Shown: piece after piece, positions 1 to 8,638 of the stretch | Layout: every line of letters starts with the position of its first letter | Numbering within the stretch: position 1 is the stretch's first letter | Assembly (NCBI GenBank): GCA_051453625.1 | Contig: JBOZIK010000001.1 | Coordinates: 255,513,645 to 255,545,544 of the forward strand | DNA from: Welwitschia mirabilis | Taxonomy: Eukaryota; Gnetophyta; Gnetopsida; Welwitschiales | DNA: 31,900 nucleotides | Direction: 5' to 3' | Position numbers and translations under genes: made by a program | The notes under the pieces: generated by a model | What the model was told of the DNA's origin: nothing | Seen by the model: the letters and a program-made list of their open reading frames with translations, nothing else | Database searches by the model: none

Positions 1-1129
1 ATTATATTGTATGTCATCATTTTTTAATTTATTAGATTCATTATAAGGATAAAAGTAATCATTATCATAAGGATAAAAGTAATCATTATCTTCACCATGG
101 ATTAAATAATTTTTATATTTTTCATGAATTAATTCCTTTATTTCATCTTTATTTTCTAATAGGAAATGAATAAGTTATGATCTAGTATATTATTATCTAA
201 TAAATAGTCATATTTATTCTTAAATAATTGAGTTGAATCATGATTACTCTTATTTTATGATCCATCTCCTAAACAATAGGATATTGTAGGTTGATCCATA
301 ATTTCATTTTTTATTTGAAAGTAAGAATTGTTACTATTTATTTCTAAGTTTTCTTCATTCTTCTCAAGGTGGAAGTAGTAGGATAGATTTGATTTGTAAA
401 AGAACATTGAAATACTTTATTCTGTAATAAATTTTATCAAAGAATCTCAATCATATTTGCAATGTTTTTGTTTTAAATTTCTAAACTCTTGTGGGTATCT
501 TCTTGCTTCTTCTTCATTTCATCAATCATTTCATTAGCTTTGTAATTTATCTCTTCATAGTAATTGATGTGAATGGATTTTCTTCATAATAATTCATAGG
601 AGATGGTTGTGATTTACTAAAATGGTTGAAGGATGTTTCATTAAATGAGGTGGAATCCCTAAAATGTTGAAAATATTTATTGTTGTTTTTGTGTAAAGTT
701 TGAAAAGAAGGGGGGAAAATAAGAAGGTTGAAAAGAGGAAGGGGTCAAATTCCTAGTCTCAACATTATTCAATATTGCCCACCTTCTTTCTACAAATATT
801 TCTCTAGGTGTTCTATTTTCATTAGCCTTTGTAGTCCTCTCATTTCTTTTTAGTTTTGCTAATCTTTCTTGAAATGGTCTCTTATCATTATCCTCTAAAA
901 TTATATTTTTTATCCTTATCTTAGCCCTCCCTTTAGTAAATATTTCTCCAATGATCCTTTTATCATTATTCGTAGGAGTAGATTAAAAGGATGAATAAAA
1001 AGAATTTGTAGTTAGAAGTTCTATATCATTATTAGGAGGTAAGTCAAAAGATTTTTGTATTTTGCATTTTCTTTTAGCAATTAACTCTCCAAGTATAATG
1101 TTCACATTTAAATTATATATCCCTATCAT
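1..1129 (-). pseudogene. ORF-X pseudogene, copy 1 (unrecognised retroelement protein)
   Basis: I do not recognise this protein. On the minus strand, 1129 to 677 reads as one frame of 151 codons, broken only by a TAA at 983-985. It is basic and polar, with segments such as KRPFQERLAKLKRNER and TPREIFVERRWAILNN. Below 677 the reading continues in shifted frames, with pieces such as QPSPMNYYEENPF (about 609-571) and IDEMKKKQEDTHKSLE, a likely coiled segment. Positions 60-660 are clearly homologous at DNA level, with many indels, to 10500-11030, so the region is a repeated family. It lies downstream, in the sense direction, of the tRNA-Asp primer site at 1922-1939 and LTR C. That is where gag, or an extra ORF1 as in some Tat elements, would be expected. 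No gag, zinc-knuckle or pol motif is visible. It runs off the window start. The coding nature is inferred from frame length and the conserved copy. Confidence 0.5.
43..90 (-). repeat. perfect 24-bp tandem duplication, in frame
   Basis: The 24-bp unit 43-66 is repeated without mismatch at 67-90. On the minus strand it encodes the octapeptide DNDYFYPY twice within the ORF-X reading region, so the duplication kept the frame. Two identical copies inside an otherwise decayed sequence suggest a recent slippage event, or one that took place late in the life of the element. Confidence 0.9.
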
Positions 1130-1384
1130 GATTGATATTCTAATTAATGCTACTCCTTAAATTTGACATTGACAAAGAAGAGATAAAATGATTTTGCTTC
1201 TACTCTTATTATTTTCATAAATTCTTTTAAAAATTTAGTTCTAAAATAATAAAAGCAAAAAAATTTCTTTAATTCTTAAAATTTATGTATCTGAGGTATG
1301 CATACCTTAGTTTTGTTTATGGTTGAGTAAGCCTTTTCTACTATTTTTCTTGATTAAGATTCATACCCTCTACTATTTTAACTT

Positions 1385-1484
1385 NNNNNNNNNNNNNNNN
1401 NNNNNNNNNNNNNNNNNNNNNNNNNNNNNNNNNNNNNNNNNNNNNNNNNNNNNNNNNNNNNNNNNNNNNNNNNNNNNNNNNNNN
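1385..1484. other. N gap, 100 bp
   Basis: Placeholder-sized gap inside the element C leader. The flanks share only TTTAACTT. Confidence 0.95.
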
Positions 1485-1655
1485 TTTAACTTTTCACCAA
1501 ATTTTACGGTGTCCTTACATGCTTAGAAAAATTTCTACATACTTTCATCTTTGTCATCATCTGGATAATATCCTAGATGATTACTTTATATAAAAACTCA
1601 AAAATATAAAAATAGAAAAGATATTCATAGAAAAACAAAGATAGAAACACATTGA

Positions 1656-1696
1656 TATCATCCTCTTATGTCTTCTAAATGATAAAGGAGATGATA
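1656..1696. repeat. dyad module, 41-bp form (element C leader)
   Basis: Half-sites TATCATC, TGTCTTC, AATGATA and GATGATA are separated by 6, 2 and 5 bp. This matches the layout of the best copy at 15554-15593 apart from one extra base. Confidence 0.6.
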
Positions 1697-1921
1697 TTAG
1701 TTTATTACACCACAAAAAATAAAAACAATAGTATAAAAAAAAAATAGTTGGACAATAGAGAGGATGACAATCATAAAAAATGCGGAACAAAAAATCAAAA
1801 ATGTAAAAAGAAAAACTATGATATATATAGTTAAAATACAATGCTACTACAAATAAATAGCTTGAATTGAAATTTAAGGAACTTATATGGATAATGATAA
1901 TCCTTAAACTTCTTGTGGTTT

Positions 1922-1939
1922 TTTCCAGCAATGGCACCA
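1922..1939 (-). promoter_or_regulatory. decayed tRNA-Asp primer-binding site of element C
   Basis: On the minus strand this reads TGGTGCCATTGCTGGAAA. The Athila/Tat-type primer site complementary to plant tRNA-Asp is TGGCGCCGTTGCCGGGGA. All five differences are C-to-T or G-to-A transitions, several at CpG, as expected from methylation-driven decay. On the minus strand it is preceded by ACA (LTR end, 1945-1943) and a 3-base spacer ATT. That is the same geometry as in element B (ACA, TCT, TGGCACC). Confidence 0.8.
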
Positions 1940-2815
1940 AATTGTTGTGATACATATTATGCAATCCATTTATGTCTTTAATTAAATCCTATCAATCATG
2001 AATATTTGCATAACATGCACACTATTATAGATAGGGGTTAACCCAAATGTTATAATTCATCGAAAGCACTAGAATCAAAGTTATAGAATTGACTTTAATA
2101 AGGTATTTTGTTATTTTTCTATTTAAGTTCAAATGAAAAGAAAGAATGATGTAAGAAAATAATGTAAAGTAAACATACTAATGCAATGAAAATAAAAACT
2201 ATTATAAATGAAATATTTATCTAACTACCAAATATTCATATCACAAGATTGACCCTATATATCCTAAATCAATGAAGAAAACTATCACTAATCCTAACCA
2301 ACCAAACCTATTAGGCACGTTAAATAAAATATAGAAAACATGTAATGATTGAGCTATGAAATATAAAATGCAATGTAATACAAGATCTAAACTAATGATT
2401 TCAACCTTAACAAAGGTTTTTCTTCATGATCTATATCAACTATGAAGCTATTATAGAATTATAACTAACATAAACCATAAGGGAGATGCACATAAATAAA
2501 AACCAAAAAACTTTTTTTATTAATGTTAAATCAACATTATTTTATAAAGCAGTAGCACCTCAATATAGGAGAAACAACTAGATACTAAGGAAAACACCTC
2601 TATAATAATGGATGATCCTCCTATCCTTCAATCTTCTGTCATGAGATTTTTAAGTGCTAAAGAAGATAAAAAATTGGATTAAAAACAAAGGACATATTTA
2701 TTACAAGTTTAAAAACAATAAAATAATAGACATAATAAAAACCTTAATAATGCATAGGAAGCACATGACACATTTTAAATGTTAGGTGAAGTTTAATGCA
2801 TTAACTAAAATTAGG

Positions 2816-2855
2816 TGTTATCTTGGTTGTCATACAAATGATATAGAGGACGATG
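2816..2855. repeat. dyad module, 40-bp form (LTR C, first)
   Basis: Half-sites TGTTATC, TGTCATA, AATGATA and GACGATG are separated by 5, 2 and 5 bp. The fourth half-site retains a CpG. Confidence 0.65.
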
Positions 2856-2925
2856 TCATATCAAGAGAGGTCCATATCAACTTCCATCCTTGGTATAATT
2901 ATCATCCTTATTAGCATACAAGTGG

Positions 2926-2965
2926 TGTCATCCATACTATCATCTTGATGATGAAGGGGATGATA
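2926..2965. repeat. dyad module, 40-bp form (LTR C, second)
   Basis: Half-sites TGTCATC, TATCATC, GATGATG and GATGATA are separated by 5, 2 and 5 bp. It aligns with the copy at 6219-6258 in LTR D, including the flanking AGTCTTT. Confidence 0.75.
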
Positions 2966-3190
2966 GTCTTTTGAAGTTAATTTAATCATATTAAATTATC
3001 TTTATAGATCATTAACTCCTCCTTAGAATGTAAAGTATTATAATTTATACCTTCAAATATGCTAGTATTTGCATGTTTTTGTATTTTCTCCTTGACTCTT
3101 AATAATCATTGAAATTCACTTAAAACATATCTAATTATTCTACAAAAGTACTCAAAATACTCCATTAAAAACATACAATTTGTCATCATA

Positions 3191-3541
3191 ACATATAAAA
3201 AGTAGATAGTGATTAGGTAAAAAAATTAGCATAAATCCATTACTTACTTCAAATGAAATATTATTTGTAAGATACATGATATGAGGGAAATTAAATATGG
3301 TCATGATCATAATGGTATTATTTAATATAAAAATTTTAAATATTAGCAAAATAGAAATAACAAACAATCTATTCAATTCTTCAAGTGAAATGGATTGCAT
3401 TTGAATAAGTATTATTCACTTCTTTAAAATGACATAAAGAGGTCACAATATTGAAACCATTTCAAGTCAAGGTTTAAACCTAGGAAGTCATCTAATAGAA
3501 TCATACTAAACACTAAATGTACATTCTTTAGTAAAATCATT
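3191..3541. other. AT-rich spacer, nothing recognised
   Basis: This lies between the end of LTR C homology and the first chromovirus-like protease codons. I see no conserved motif, repeat or plausible coding frame. Confidence 0.5.
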
Positions 3542-3625
3542 TCTATTCTTCTTGATTCTAGTGAAATACATTTATTCATTTCATATGAACTAGATAGTTT
3601 ATGTATGAAACTATCTTTTAAGTAT
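3542..3625 (+). pseudogene. chromovirus-like aspartic protease fragment
   Basis: The frame starting at 3542 reads LLDSSEIHLFIS followed by YELDSLCMKL. This resembles the chromovirus protease active-site block, where hydrophobic-D-S-G is followed within four residues by H-x-F-I-S and then a KLxL segment. The catalytic Asp is kept but the glycine of DSG is serine. Two stops follow directly (TAG, TAA). The frame differs from that of the RT 340 bp downstream, so at least one indel lies between. The order protease then RT on the same strand supports a single pol remnant. The match is short and rests on motif recognition only. Confidence 0.5.
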
Positions 3626-3962
3626 TAGTAACATAATCATAGAATTAGCTAATGAAAAAGATAAAATTTTACTTTTCTATCTAAATAAAATGGCATTATA
3701 TGTTGTAAATTGAATGGTTCATGATGATTTATTAGCTCTTGCAAAGTTGTATTATGATATTTTACTACAAATGAATTAGTTAATGAGGTATCACATTATT
3801 ATAGATTATGCACATAGAACATTAAACATTATCTACTAATAGTAAAATAAAAAATTTATTTCTAAAGAAACTAAAAAAACTTGTCTCAAGTAAAAATAGC
3901 ATTATTTTATGGTTGTTATAGTTTTAGATGATAAAATAACTAATGATTTAAGAAAGATTCCT

Positions 3963-4600
3963 ATAGTTCAAGAGTACCTCACCTTACTTCCATTAAACTT
4001 GCCTAGTCTTCCTCATAAGAGATGCATTGACTTTTAGTTTGATATTCTTCTAGAAATATAACTAATTGTAAATTATTCTTATAGGTTATCTCCTATGAAA
4101 CCAGTTGAGTTAAAGTTGTACTTATTAGAACTTTTGAAAAATCTTCTGACTATATCTATTTCATCTCCTTAAGATATCCTAGTTGCATTTATTAAAAATA
4201 AATATTAAGGCATGAGGTTATGTATGGATTAGAGGGTATTAAATCAAATTAGCATTAAGAATAGATATCCACTTCAAAGAATTAATTATTTATCTAATCA
4301 ATTGAAGGTAGCTTCTATCTTATTTAAGTTGGATTTAAGACCTAAATATTATCAAGTAAGGATTAAAATAGAGAACATTAGAAAGACTATATTTATAATA
4401 AGATATAGGGATCATAAGTTTACTATTACAATATTTAGTTTAATCAATGCTTCATTTATCTTCATGAGTATCATAATTCTTGTATTTCATGATGTTTTAG
4501 ATGATTATGTAATAATATTCATGTGTGATATTATCAGCTACTAAAAATTGATAAAGAACTATATTTTTCATCTTAAAATATGCTTGAAACCTTCAGATAG
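3963..4600 (+). pseudogene. Ty3/gypsy chromovirus-like reverse transcriptase, broken
   Basis: One continuous frame from 3963 to about 4600 matches the N-terminal half of a Ty3/gypsy RT. In order it shows a VQEYL..LP..LPSLPHKR lead-in, a YRLSPMKPVELK block, MRLCMD, KNRYPLQRI, ILFKLDLRPKYYQVRIK, RKTIFIIRYRDHKF and the catalytic region near 4518-4529. There FMCD stands where functional RTs have F/Y-x-D-D, so the first catalytic Asp is lost. At least seven stops interrupt the frame (for example TAG 4035, TAA 4170, TAA 4206, TAG 4230, TAA 4542) but no frameshift is needed. Two stops fall at the normally invariant Trp of SPWGAP and the Tyr of DYR. The match ends near 4600, where LTR D homology begins, so RNase H and integrase are missing. 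The gene is dead and old. Confidence 0.85.
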
Positions 4601-5423
4601 CATAGGTTTCATATGCATTATTGCAGTGCGTAATTTTACAATCCTTTACATCTTACTAACTCCTATTAATCATAAATAGATATGTTACAAAATAAAACAC
4701 ATTAGTATAGATGGATCTAATCCAAATATTGTAAACCCATTGAAGGTGTGCAATAGAAGAAGGATAATTGATTTTTGAAGAAATATTGTATCCTATTAAA
4801 CCTAATGCAAGGATGCAAGAAAATAAACATACAATGCAATGCAAATGAAACCTAATCTAGATGAACACCTATCTAATTACCAAATTAACTTGTTAGGAAG
4901 GTTGACCTTGCATAACCTAAATTAATCAGGAAAACTGTCACTAACTGAGACTAAATTAAGCTATTAAGTAAATTGAATAGAACATAATGCAAAATGCTCC
5001 TAAGCTAATATCCTCAACCTTAACAAAGATTGCTCTTAAGATCTATATCATTAATGAGACTATCACTGAATCAAGAATAATATAAACCATAAGGGATATT
5101 AAAAGTATTAATGAATAAAAGAAATAGAGTTTGTATTAATAATAAAATTAGCATCTGGATTACAAAGTAGCCATACCTCAATGGATAATGCACAACCCAA
5201 CACCAAGTAAACATCTCTTTATAACTACTCAAAATGGATCTCCATTCTTCGATCTCCTATTACAAGAATTTCCAGTGCATCGAAGATGATAGAAGGATTA
5301 AAGGAGGGGTTTATTTATACAGTAAAGAAGGTGTAACCATCACTCAAAATACACTAAAAAACATGTTAAAATTAGAGAAAGAAATAGATGAAAGTCATCC
5401 AACCATTTTAGTTATTTTCCTAA

Positions 5424-5846
5424 NNNNNNNNNNNNNNNNNNNNNNNNNNNNNNNNNNNNNNNNNNNNNNNNNNNNNNNNNNNNNNNNNNNNNNNNNNNNN
5501 NNNNNNNNNNNNNNNNNNNNNNNNNNNNNNNNNNNNNNNNNNNNNNNNNNNNNNNNNNNNNNNNNNNNNNNNNNNNNNNNNNNNNNNNNNNNNNNNNNNN
5601 NNNNNNNNNNNNNNNNNNNNNNNNNNNNNNNNNNNNNNNNNNNNNNNNNNNNNNNNNNNNNNNNNNNNNNNNNNNNNNNNNNNNNNNNNNNNNNNNNNNN
5701 NNNNNNNNNNNNNNNNNNNNNNNNNNNNNNNNNNNNNNNNNNNNNNNNNNNNNNNNNNNNNNNNNNNNNNNNNNNNNNNNNNNNNNNNNNNNNNNNNNNN
5801 NNNNNNNNNNNNNNNNNNNNNNNNNNNNNNNNNNNNNNNNNNNNNN
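5424..5846. other. N gap, 423 bp, with duplicated flanks
   Basis: The 105 bp before the gap (5319-5423) recur after it (5847-5951) with a handful of mismatches. Confidence 0.95.
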
Positions 5847-5940
5847 ACAGTAAAGAAGGTGTAACCATCACTCAAACTACACTAACAAACATGTTAAAAT
5901 TAGAGAAAGAAAGAGAGGAAAGTCATCCAACCATTTTAGT

Positions 5941-5980
5941 TATTTTCCTAACTATTATGGAGATGACATAAGGGATGATG
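5941..5980. repeat. dyad module, 40-bp form (LTR D, first)
   Basis: Half-sites TATTTTC, TATTATG, GATGACA and GATGATG are separated by 5, 2 and 5 bp. The left side is degenerate and the right side well kept. Confidence 0.55.
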
Positions 5981-5997
5981 GTACATGAGTTATCAGT

Positions 5998-6037
5998 TGT
6001 CATCTTCCATGTTATGAAAATGACATTGGAGATGAAA
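5998..6037. repeat. dyad module, 40-bp form (LTR D, second)
   Basis: Half-sites TGTCATC, TGTTATG, AATGACA and GATGAAA are separated by 5, 2 and 5 bp. Confidence 0.65.
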
Positions 6038-6108
6038 CCTTATAATAATAAATGACTTATCAAATTTTAGCTCCATAGTTAGCCCTGTAATTAGTCCATG
6101 TGTATTTT

Positions 6109-6145
6109 TGTCCTAGATATTATGGAAATAAAACTAGGGATGACA
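6109..6145. repeat. dyad module, 37-bp form (LTR D, third)
   Basis: The outer half-sites TGTCCTA and GATGACA are preserved, while the inner pair is degraded (TTATGG, AATAAAA). It starts 111 bp after the previous copy. Confidence 0.5.
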
Positions 6146-6218
6146 CTTCTTTAGAAGAAAGGACTCATTGGCTTCTAGCTCTAGTCCATATTAGCCTCCA
6201 AAATAGTTGTTAAAGTGA

Positions 6219-6258
6219 TGTCATCTTGCCTATTATGGGGATGACAGTGGGGATGATA
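6219..6258. repeat. dyad module, 40-bp form (LTR D, fourth)
   Basis: Half-sites TGTCATC, TATTATG, GATGACA and GATGATA are separated by 5, 2 and 5 bp. It starts 110 bp after the third copy. Confidence 0.75.
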
Positions 6259-6485
6259 GTCTTTCTTATTTTTCCATATTAAGAGAAATCATTTTTTTAC
6301 ATCATTGATCTTCCTCCATAGTAGTAAGTATTATGATATCCCTAAAATGCCTTCAGATATGCTAAAAATTGTGTGTTTCCATGATCATCCTATTGATTCT
6401 CTATAATCATCAAAATTACATCTAAAATTATATAAATGTCCTACAAAGTAACTCATAATACCCCATCAAATACATATAATTTGGT

Positions 6486-6890
6486 AGCACATCATAGCCT
6501 CTTACTTAGAATTATCAGTTTTTGATAAAACTAGGTGAACAACTATAATTACAAGGTAAATTATCCAAGATAAATAGTAACTACAGAAAATATAATTTAA
6601 GTTTATAAATACTTATCTTGTAGGAATAAACATCAAAAATAAATTAACATAATACCTTTACAGGATGCATAATAGATATGAAATCCTATATGTCATCTGA
6701 ACGACAATGGGGTTGACAGACTTGTAAAATTAGAATGAAAGTCAGATACCTATAAATATGTTCATCAGAAAATATAAGTATTAACATCTTCATTAGCTCC
6801 TTACTTAAAATGGTTTACACATTGTAATATAACAATTGAATTTCATACATAATAATCATTATAAAATGTAACAACAATAGCTTCAAAAAA
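6486..6890. other. AT-rich non-coding DNA with one dyad module
   Basis: No gene is visible. The only structured element is a dyad module at 6679-6718, outside the part of LTR D that is shared with LTR C. Confidence 0.5.
6679..6718. repeat. dyad module, 40-bp form (outside LTR homology)
   Basis: Half-sites TGAAATC, TGTCATC, AACGACA and GTTGACA are separated by 5, 2 and 5 bp. The third half-site still has its CpG. Confidence 0.65.
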
Positions 6891-7080
6891 TGATAATGTA
6901 TATGCATAATCAGGGATAGTAATACTCAAAATGATATATATAATCTAAGCAGTGACACTCAAAATGATGTATAATTTAAGTACTGATAACTCAAAATGAT
7001 GTTTATGCATAATTAAGGATAGTAATACTTAAAATAATGTGTATAATCTAAGCAGTGATAACTCAAAATGATGTGTAATA
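6891..7080. repeat. minisatellite with nested 36-40 bp and 103 bp periods
   Basis: The phrase ACTCAAAATGATGT(G)TATAATCTAAGCAGTGA recurs with variation about every 36-40 bp. A longer block that begins TATGCATAAT and contains GGATAGTAATACT recurs at 6901 and 7004, a 103-bp period. Copies differ by several substitutions. There is no coding potential. Confidence 0.75.
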
Positions 7081-7730
7081 ATCATAACATTACTTTCCTT
7101 ATTCATGATTTCTTGATATCTTAGATTACATCTATAAGAATGTGCTGTAATTGTGCTATTGTGGCCTGCTAAATAATATACCTAATGCATATTATACAAA
7201 TAATATAAAATCATAAATAGAACATTACATCATATAAAAACTTAAAATGATCCTCATAAATAAAATTTTTGCTTAAATATCTTTAAGATTTCATAGAAAT
7301 CAGTCTTGGAAGAATCAATATGTCTCATATTGTAATAAGTTAAGAGGAGCTATGTCATTTACCTACTCATCTAGATGACATATATGGGATAACACTTAGA
7401 AAAAAAAGGATCTAGAAAAATAGTGAAATCTAGGTAGAATTGGATAAGTAAGAATAGCATCTATGAAGCTTCAGAAAGTCATCATAAACTCTAAAATCTA
7501 GGTAAAAGCTAAGAATCATCATCCAAGGGATTATAATAAAGGAGTTGAAAATAGAAAAAGCTCAAGGCAATAGAAAAGGATAAGACCATGCTAAAGCACC
7601 AAAGAGATAGAATCCATGCTAAAGAAAGTTCTCAAATTTCCCTAGAGTTAATAAGCATTCAAGATTTTGTAACTAGATGTATGCAAAAATAGAAAGCAAA
7701 GAAATGGAAAAAGAAAGCAGAAAATAAAAC
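7081..7730. other. AT-rich non-coding DNA with one dyad module
   Basis: No gene or primer site is seen. A dyad module lies at 7353-7392. The purine-rich stretch 7440-7730 has several loose AATCTAGGTA-type repeats without a clear period. Confidence 0.45.
7353..7392. repeat. dyad module, 40-bp form (degenerate)
   Basis: Half-sites TGTCATT, ACTCATC, GATGACA and GGGATAA are separated by 5, 2 and 5 bp. The inner pair forms CATCTAGATG, the same core palindrome as in the best copy at 15554-15593. Confidence 0.6.
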
Positions 7731-7815
7731 AAATGCATCAATCAAAGAAAAAAAATGCATCAATCAAAATGGAATGAATGCATCAATCAAAGTGAAAGAA
7801 ATGCATCAATAAAGT
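7731..7815. repeat. 22-23 bp minisatellite, four copies
   Basis: ATGCATCAATCAAAG followed by a short purine-rich spacer begins at 7733, 7755, 7778 and 7801. The spacing is 22-23 bp and the last copy is slightly truncated. Confidence 0.85.
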
Positions 7816-8566
7816 GCTAAAAGAAAAAAACCTTTATGCATAGAAATTACAAGTAAAAATAAAGAGACAATAAGAAAACTACCAAATGATTAAGTCATAA
7901 TCATTATGCAGAAAAAGATATGTAAATGACTTTGAAAATTCTAAACAAAACAACTAAGAAAACAGAATGAAAACAAAAAAAATAAGAACATGAACAAGAT
8001 TGTTTACCTATCCAAAATTCTAACCTAGTAAAGTCCCTTAATAGAAATCATACAATCACCTAATTAATTATGCATAACATAATGTAAAAAAAAATTTGGA
8101 AAGTACCACTTGAATGGGTAATCATTATGACAATGTCAAGTATATCTAATGTTATCAATCAATGGATGATAAGATCAAAAGCTATTAAGAAATGAACCCA
8201 CCTACTCATACCCCAAAATAACACTAGAATCCAAAAAAAGTAGAATGATGATGTGGAAGTACTATATGCAAAATGAGTCTAGAAAACAAGCAATGCCTTT
8301 AATGATACAAGGGAGATCATTGATCTCATAGCTTTTAAGTAAAAATTATTTTTCCATGATGAGGGAACTACAACCACTATTAGAGGAGTAAAGACCACAC
8401 AACATGATCAACTAACCCCATAGTGGAGTTTCCATAGCCATCATATCATACTACCAAAGGCCCCTCTTAGGAAAATTTACCCCAGTGCAATTACAGTAGG
8501 ACATCATGATGACTATGTTTTTTTTTTTAAATAGCTCAAATATAAATGATCATGATTATATTTAAT
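7816..8566. other. non-coding DNA, nothing recognised
   Basis: I see no gene. The segment 8380-8510 is less AT-rich than its surroundings but shows no coding frame or LTR feature that I recognise. Confidence 0.4.
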
Positions 8567-8638
8567 TCTTTTGTTTCTTTTCTTTCTCTTCCCCTCCCTC
8601 CCTTCCTCTCTACCCCTTCCTCTTTTTTTTTTTTTTCC
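8567..8638 (-). other. 72-bp pyrimidine tract (polypurine on minus strand)
   Basis: A run made almost entirely of C and T contains several CCTCCC and CTTCC blocks and ends in a T run. On the minus strand it is a polypurine tract lying between ORF-X copy 2 and LTR D. That position would suit a minus-strand element's polypurine tract, but it is about 2 kb away from the LTR homology. It could instead simply be a microsatellite-like homopurine/homopyrimidine sequence able to form a triplex. Confidence 0.6.

Larger units (their letters stand above)
1130..1921 (-). other. untranslated leader of minus-strand element C
   Basis: This is the stretch between the primer-binding site (1922-1939) and the first ORF-X frame. 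Read on the minus strand it is T-rich and resembles the leader of element B (16319-16985). It carries one 41-bp dyad module at 1656-1696 and the left half of another at 1751-1769. A 127-codon open frame (1964-1581, minus) crosses the primer site into the LTR and is a chance frame of T-rich DNA. A 100-N gap lies at 1385-1484. Confidence 0.5.
1943..3190 (-). repeat. LTR C (minus-strand Athila/Tat-like element)
   Basis: The 3' end of the LTR is fixed by the adjacent primer site. The other end is set by where homology to LTR D stops, near 3186 (D: about 6484). Shared blocks include the segments around 2225-2310 and 4850-4940 (unit junctions with 'accctatatatcctaaat'-like text), 2400-2470 versus 5000-5080, and 3000-3186 versus 6290-6484. 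Many substitutions and indels indicate old divergence. Two dyad modules lie at 2816-2855 and 2926-2965, exactly 110 bp apart. The outer TG terminus could not be pinned down. Nothing is coded; the open frame at 3152-3400 straddles the boundary and is not a gene. Confidence 0.65.
4610..6485 (-). repeat. LTR D (diverged copy of LTR C, minus strand)
   Basis: It is homologous to LTR C throughout in the same orientation and longer because of insertions and a 423-N gap (5424-5846). No tRNA-Asp primer site survives at its low-coordinate end, where it abuts the RT fragment. Minus-strand ORF-X copy 2 lies at higher coordinates, so D fits best as the 3' LTR of that element. Four dyad modules lie at 5941-5980, 5998-6037, 6109-6145 and 6219-6258. 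The last three are spaced 111 and 110 bp apart. Confidence 0.6.

Noticed and set aside
1581-1964. 127-codon minus-strand open frame
   Set aside because: It crosses the primer-binding site into the LTR and is a Phe/Ile/Tyr-rich translation of T-rich leader DNA.
3963-4600. Possible alternative genetic code (TAA/TAG read as Gln), since in-frame stops in the RT and gag remnants are all TAA or TAG
   Set aside because: In the RT the stops replace a conserved Trp and Tyr rather than Gln, catalytic residues are lost, and the gag frames also need frameshifts. Decay of AT-rich DNA explains the pattern.
5234-5971. Apparent 245-codon protein across an N gap
   Set aside because: Most of it is N. The coding flanks are the same duplicated LTR D segment on both sides of the gap.
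8488-8516. Another dyad module around ACATCATGATGACT
   Set aside because: Only a short ATCATGAT palindrome is present; the four half-sites and their spacing are missing.
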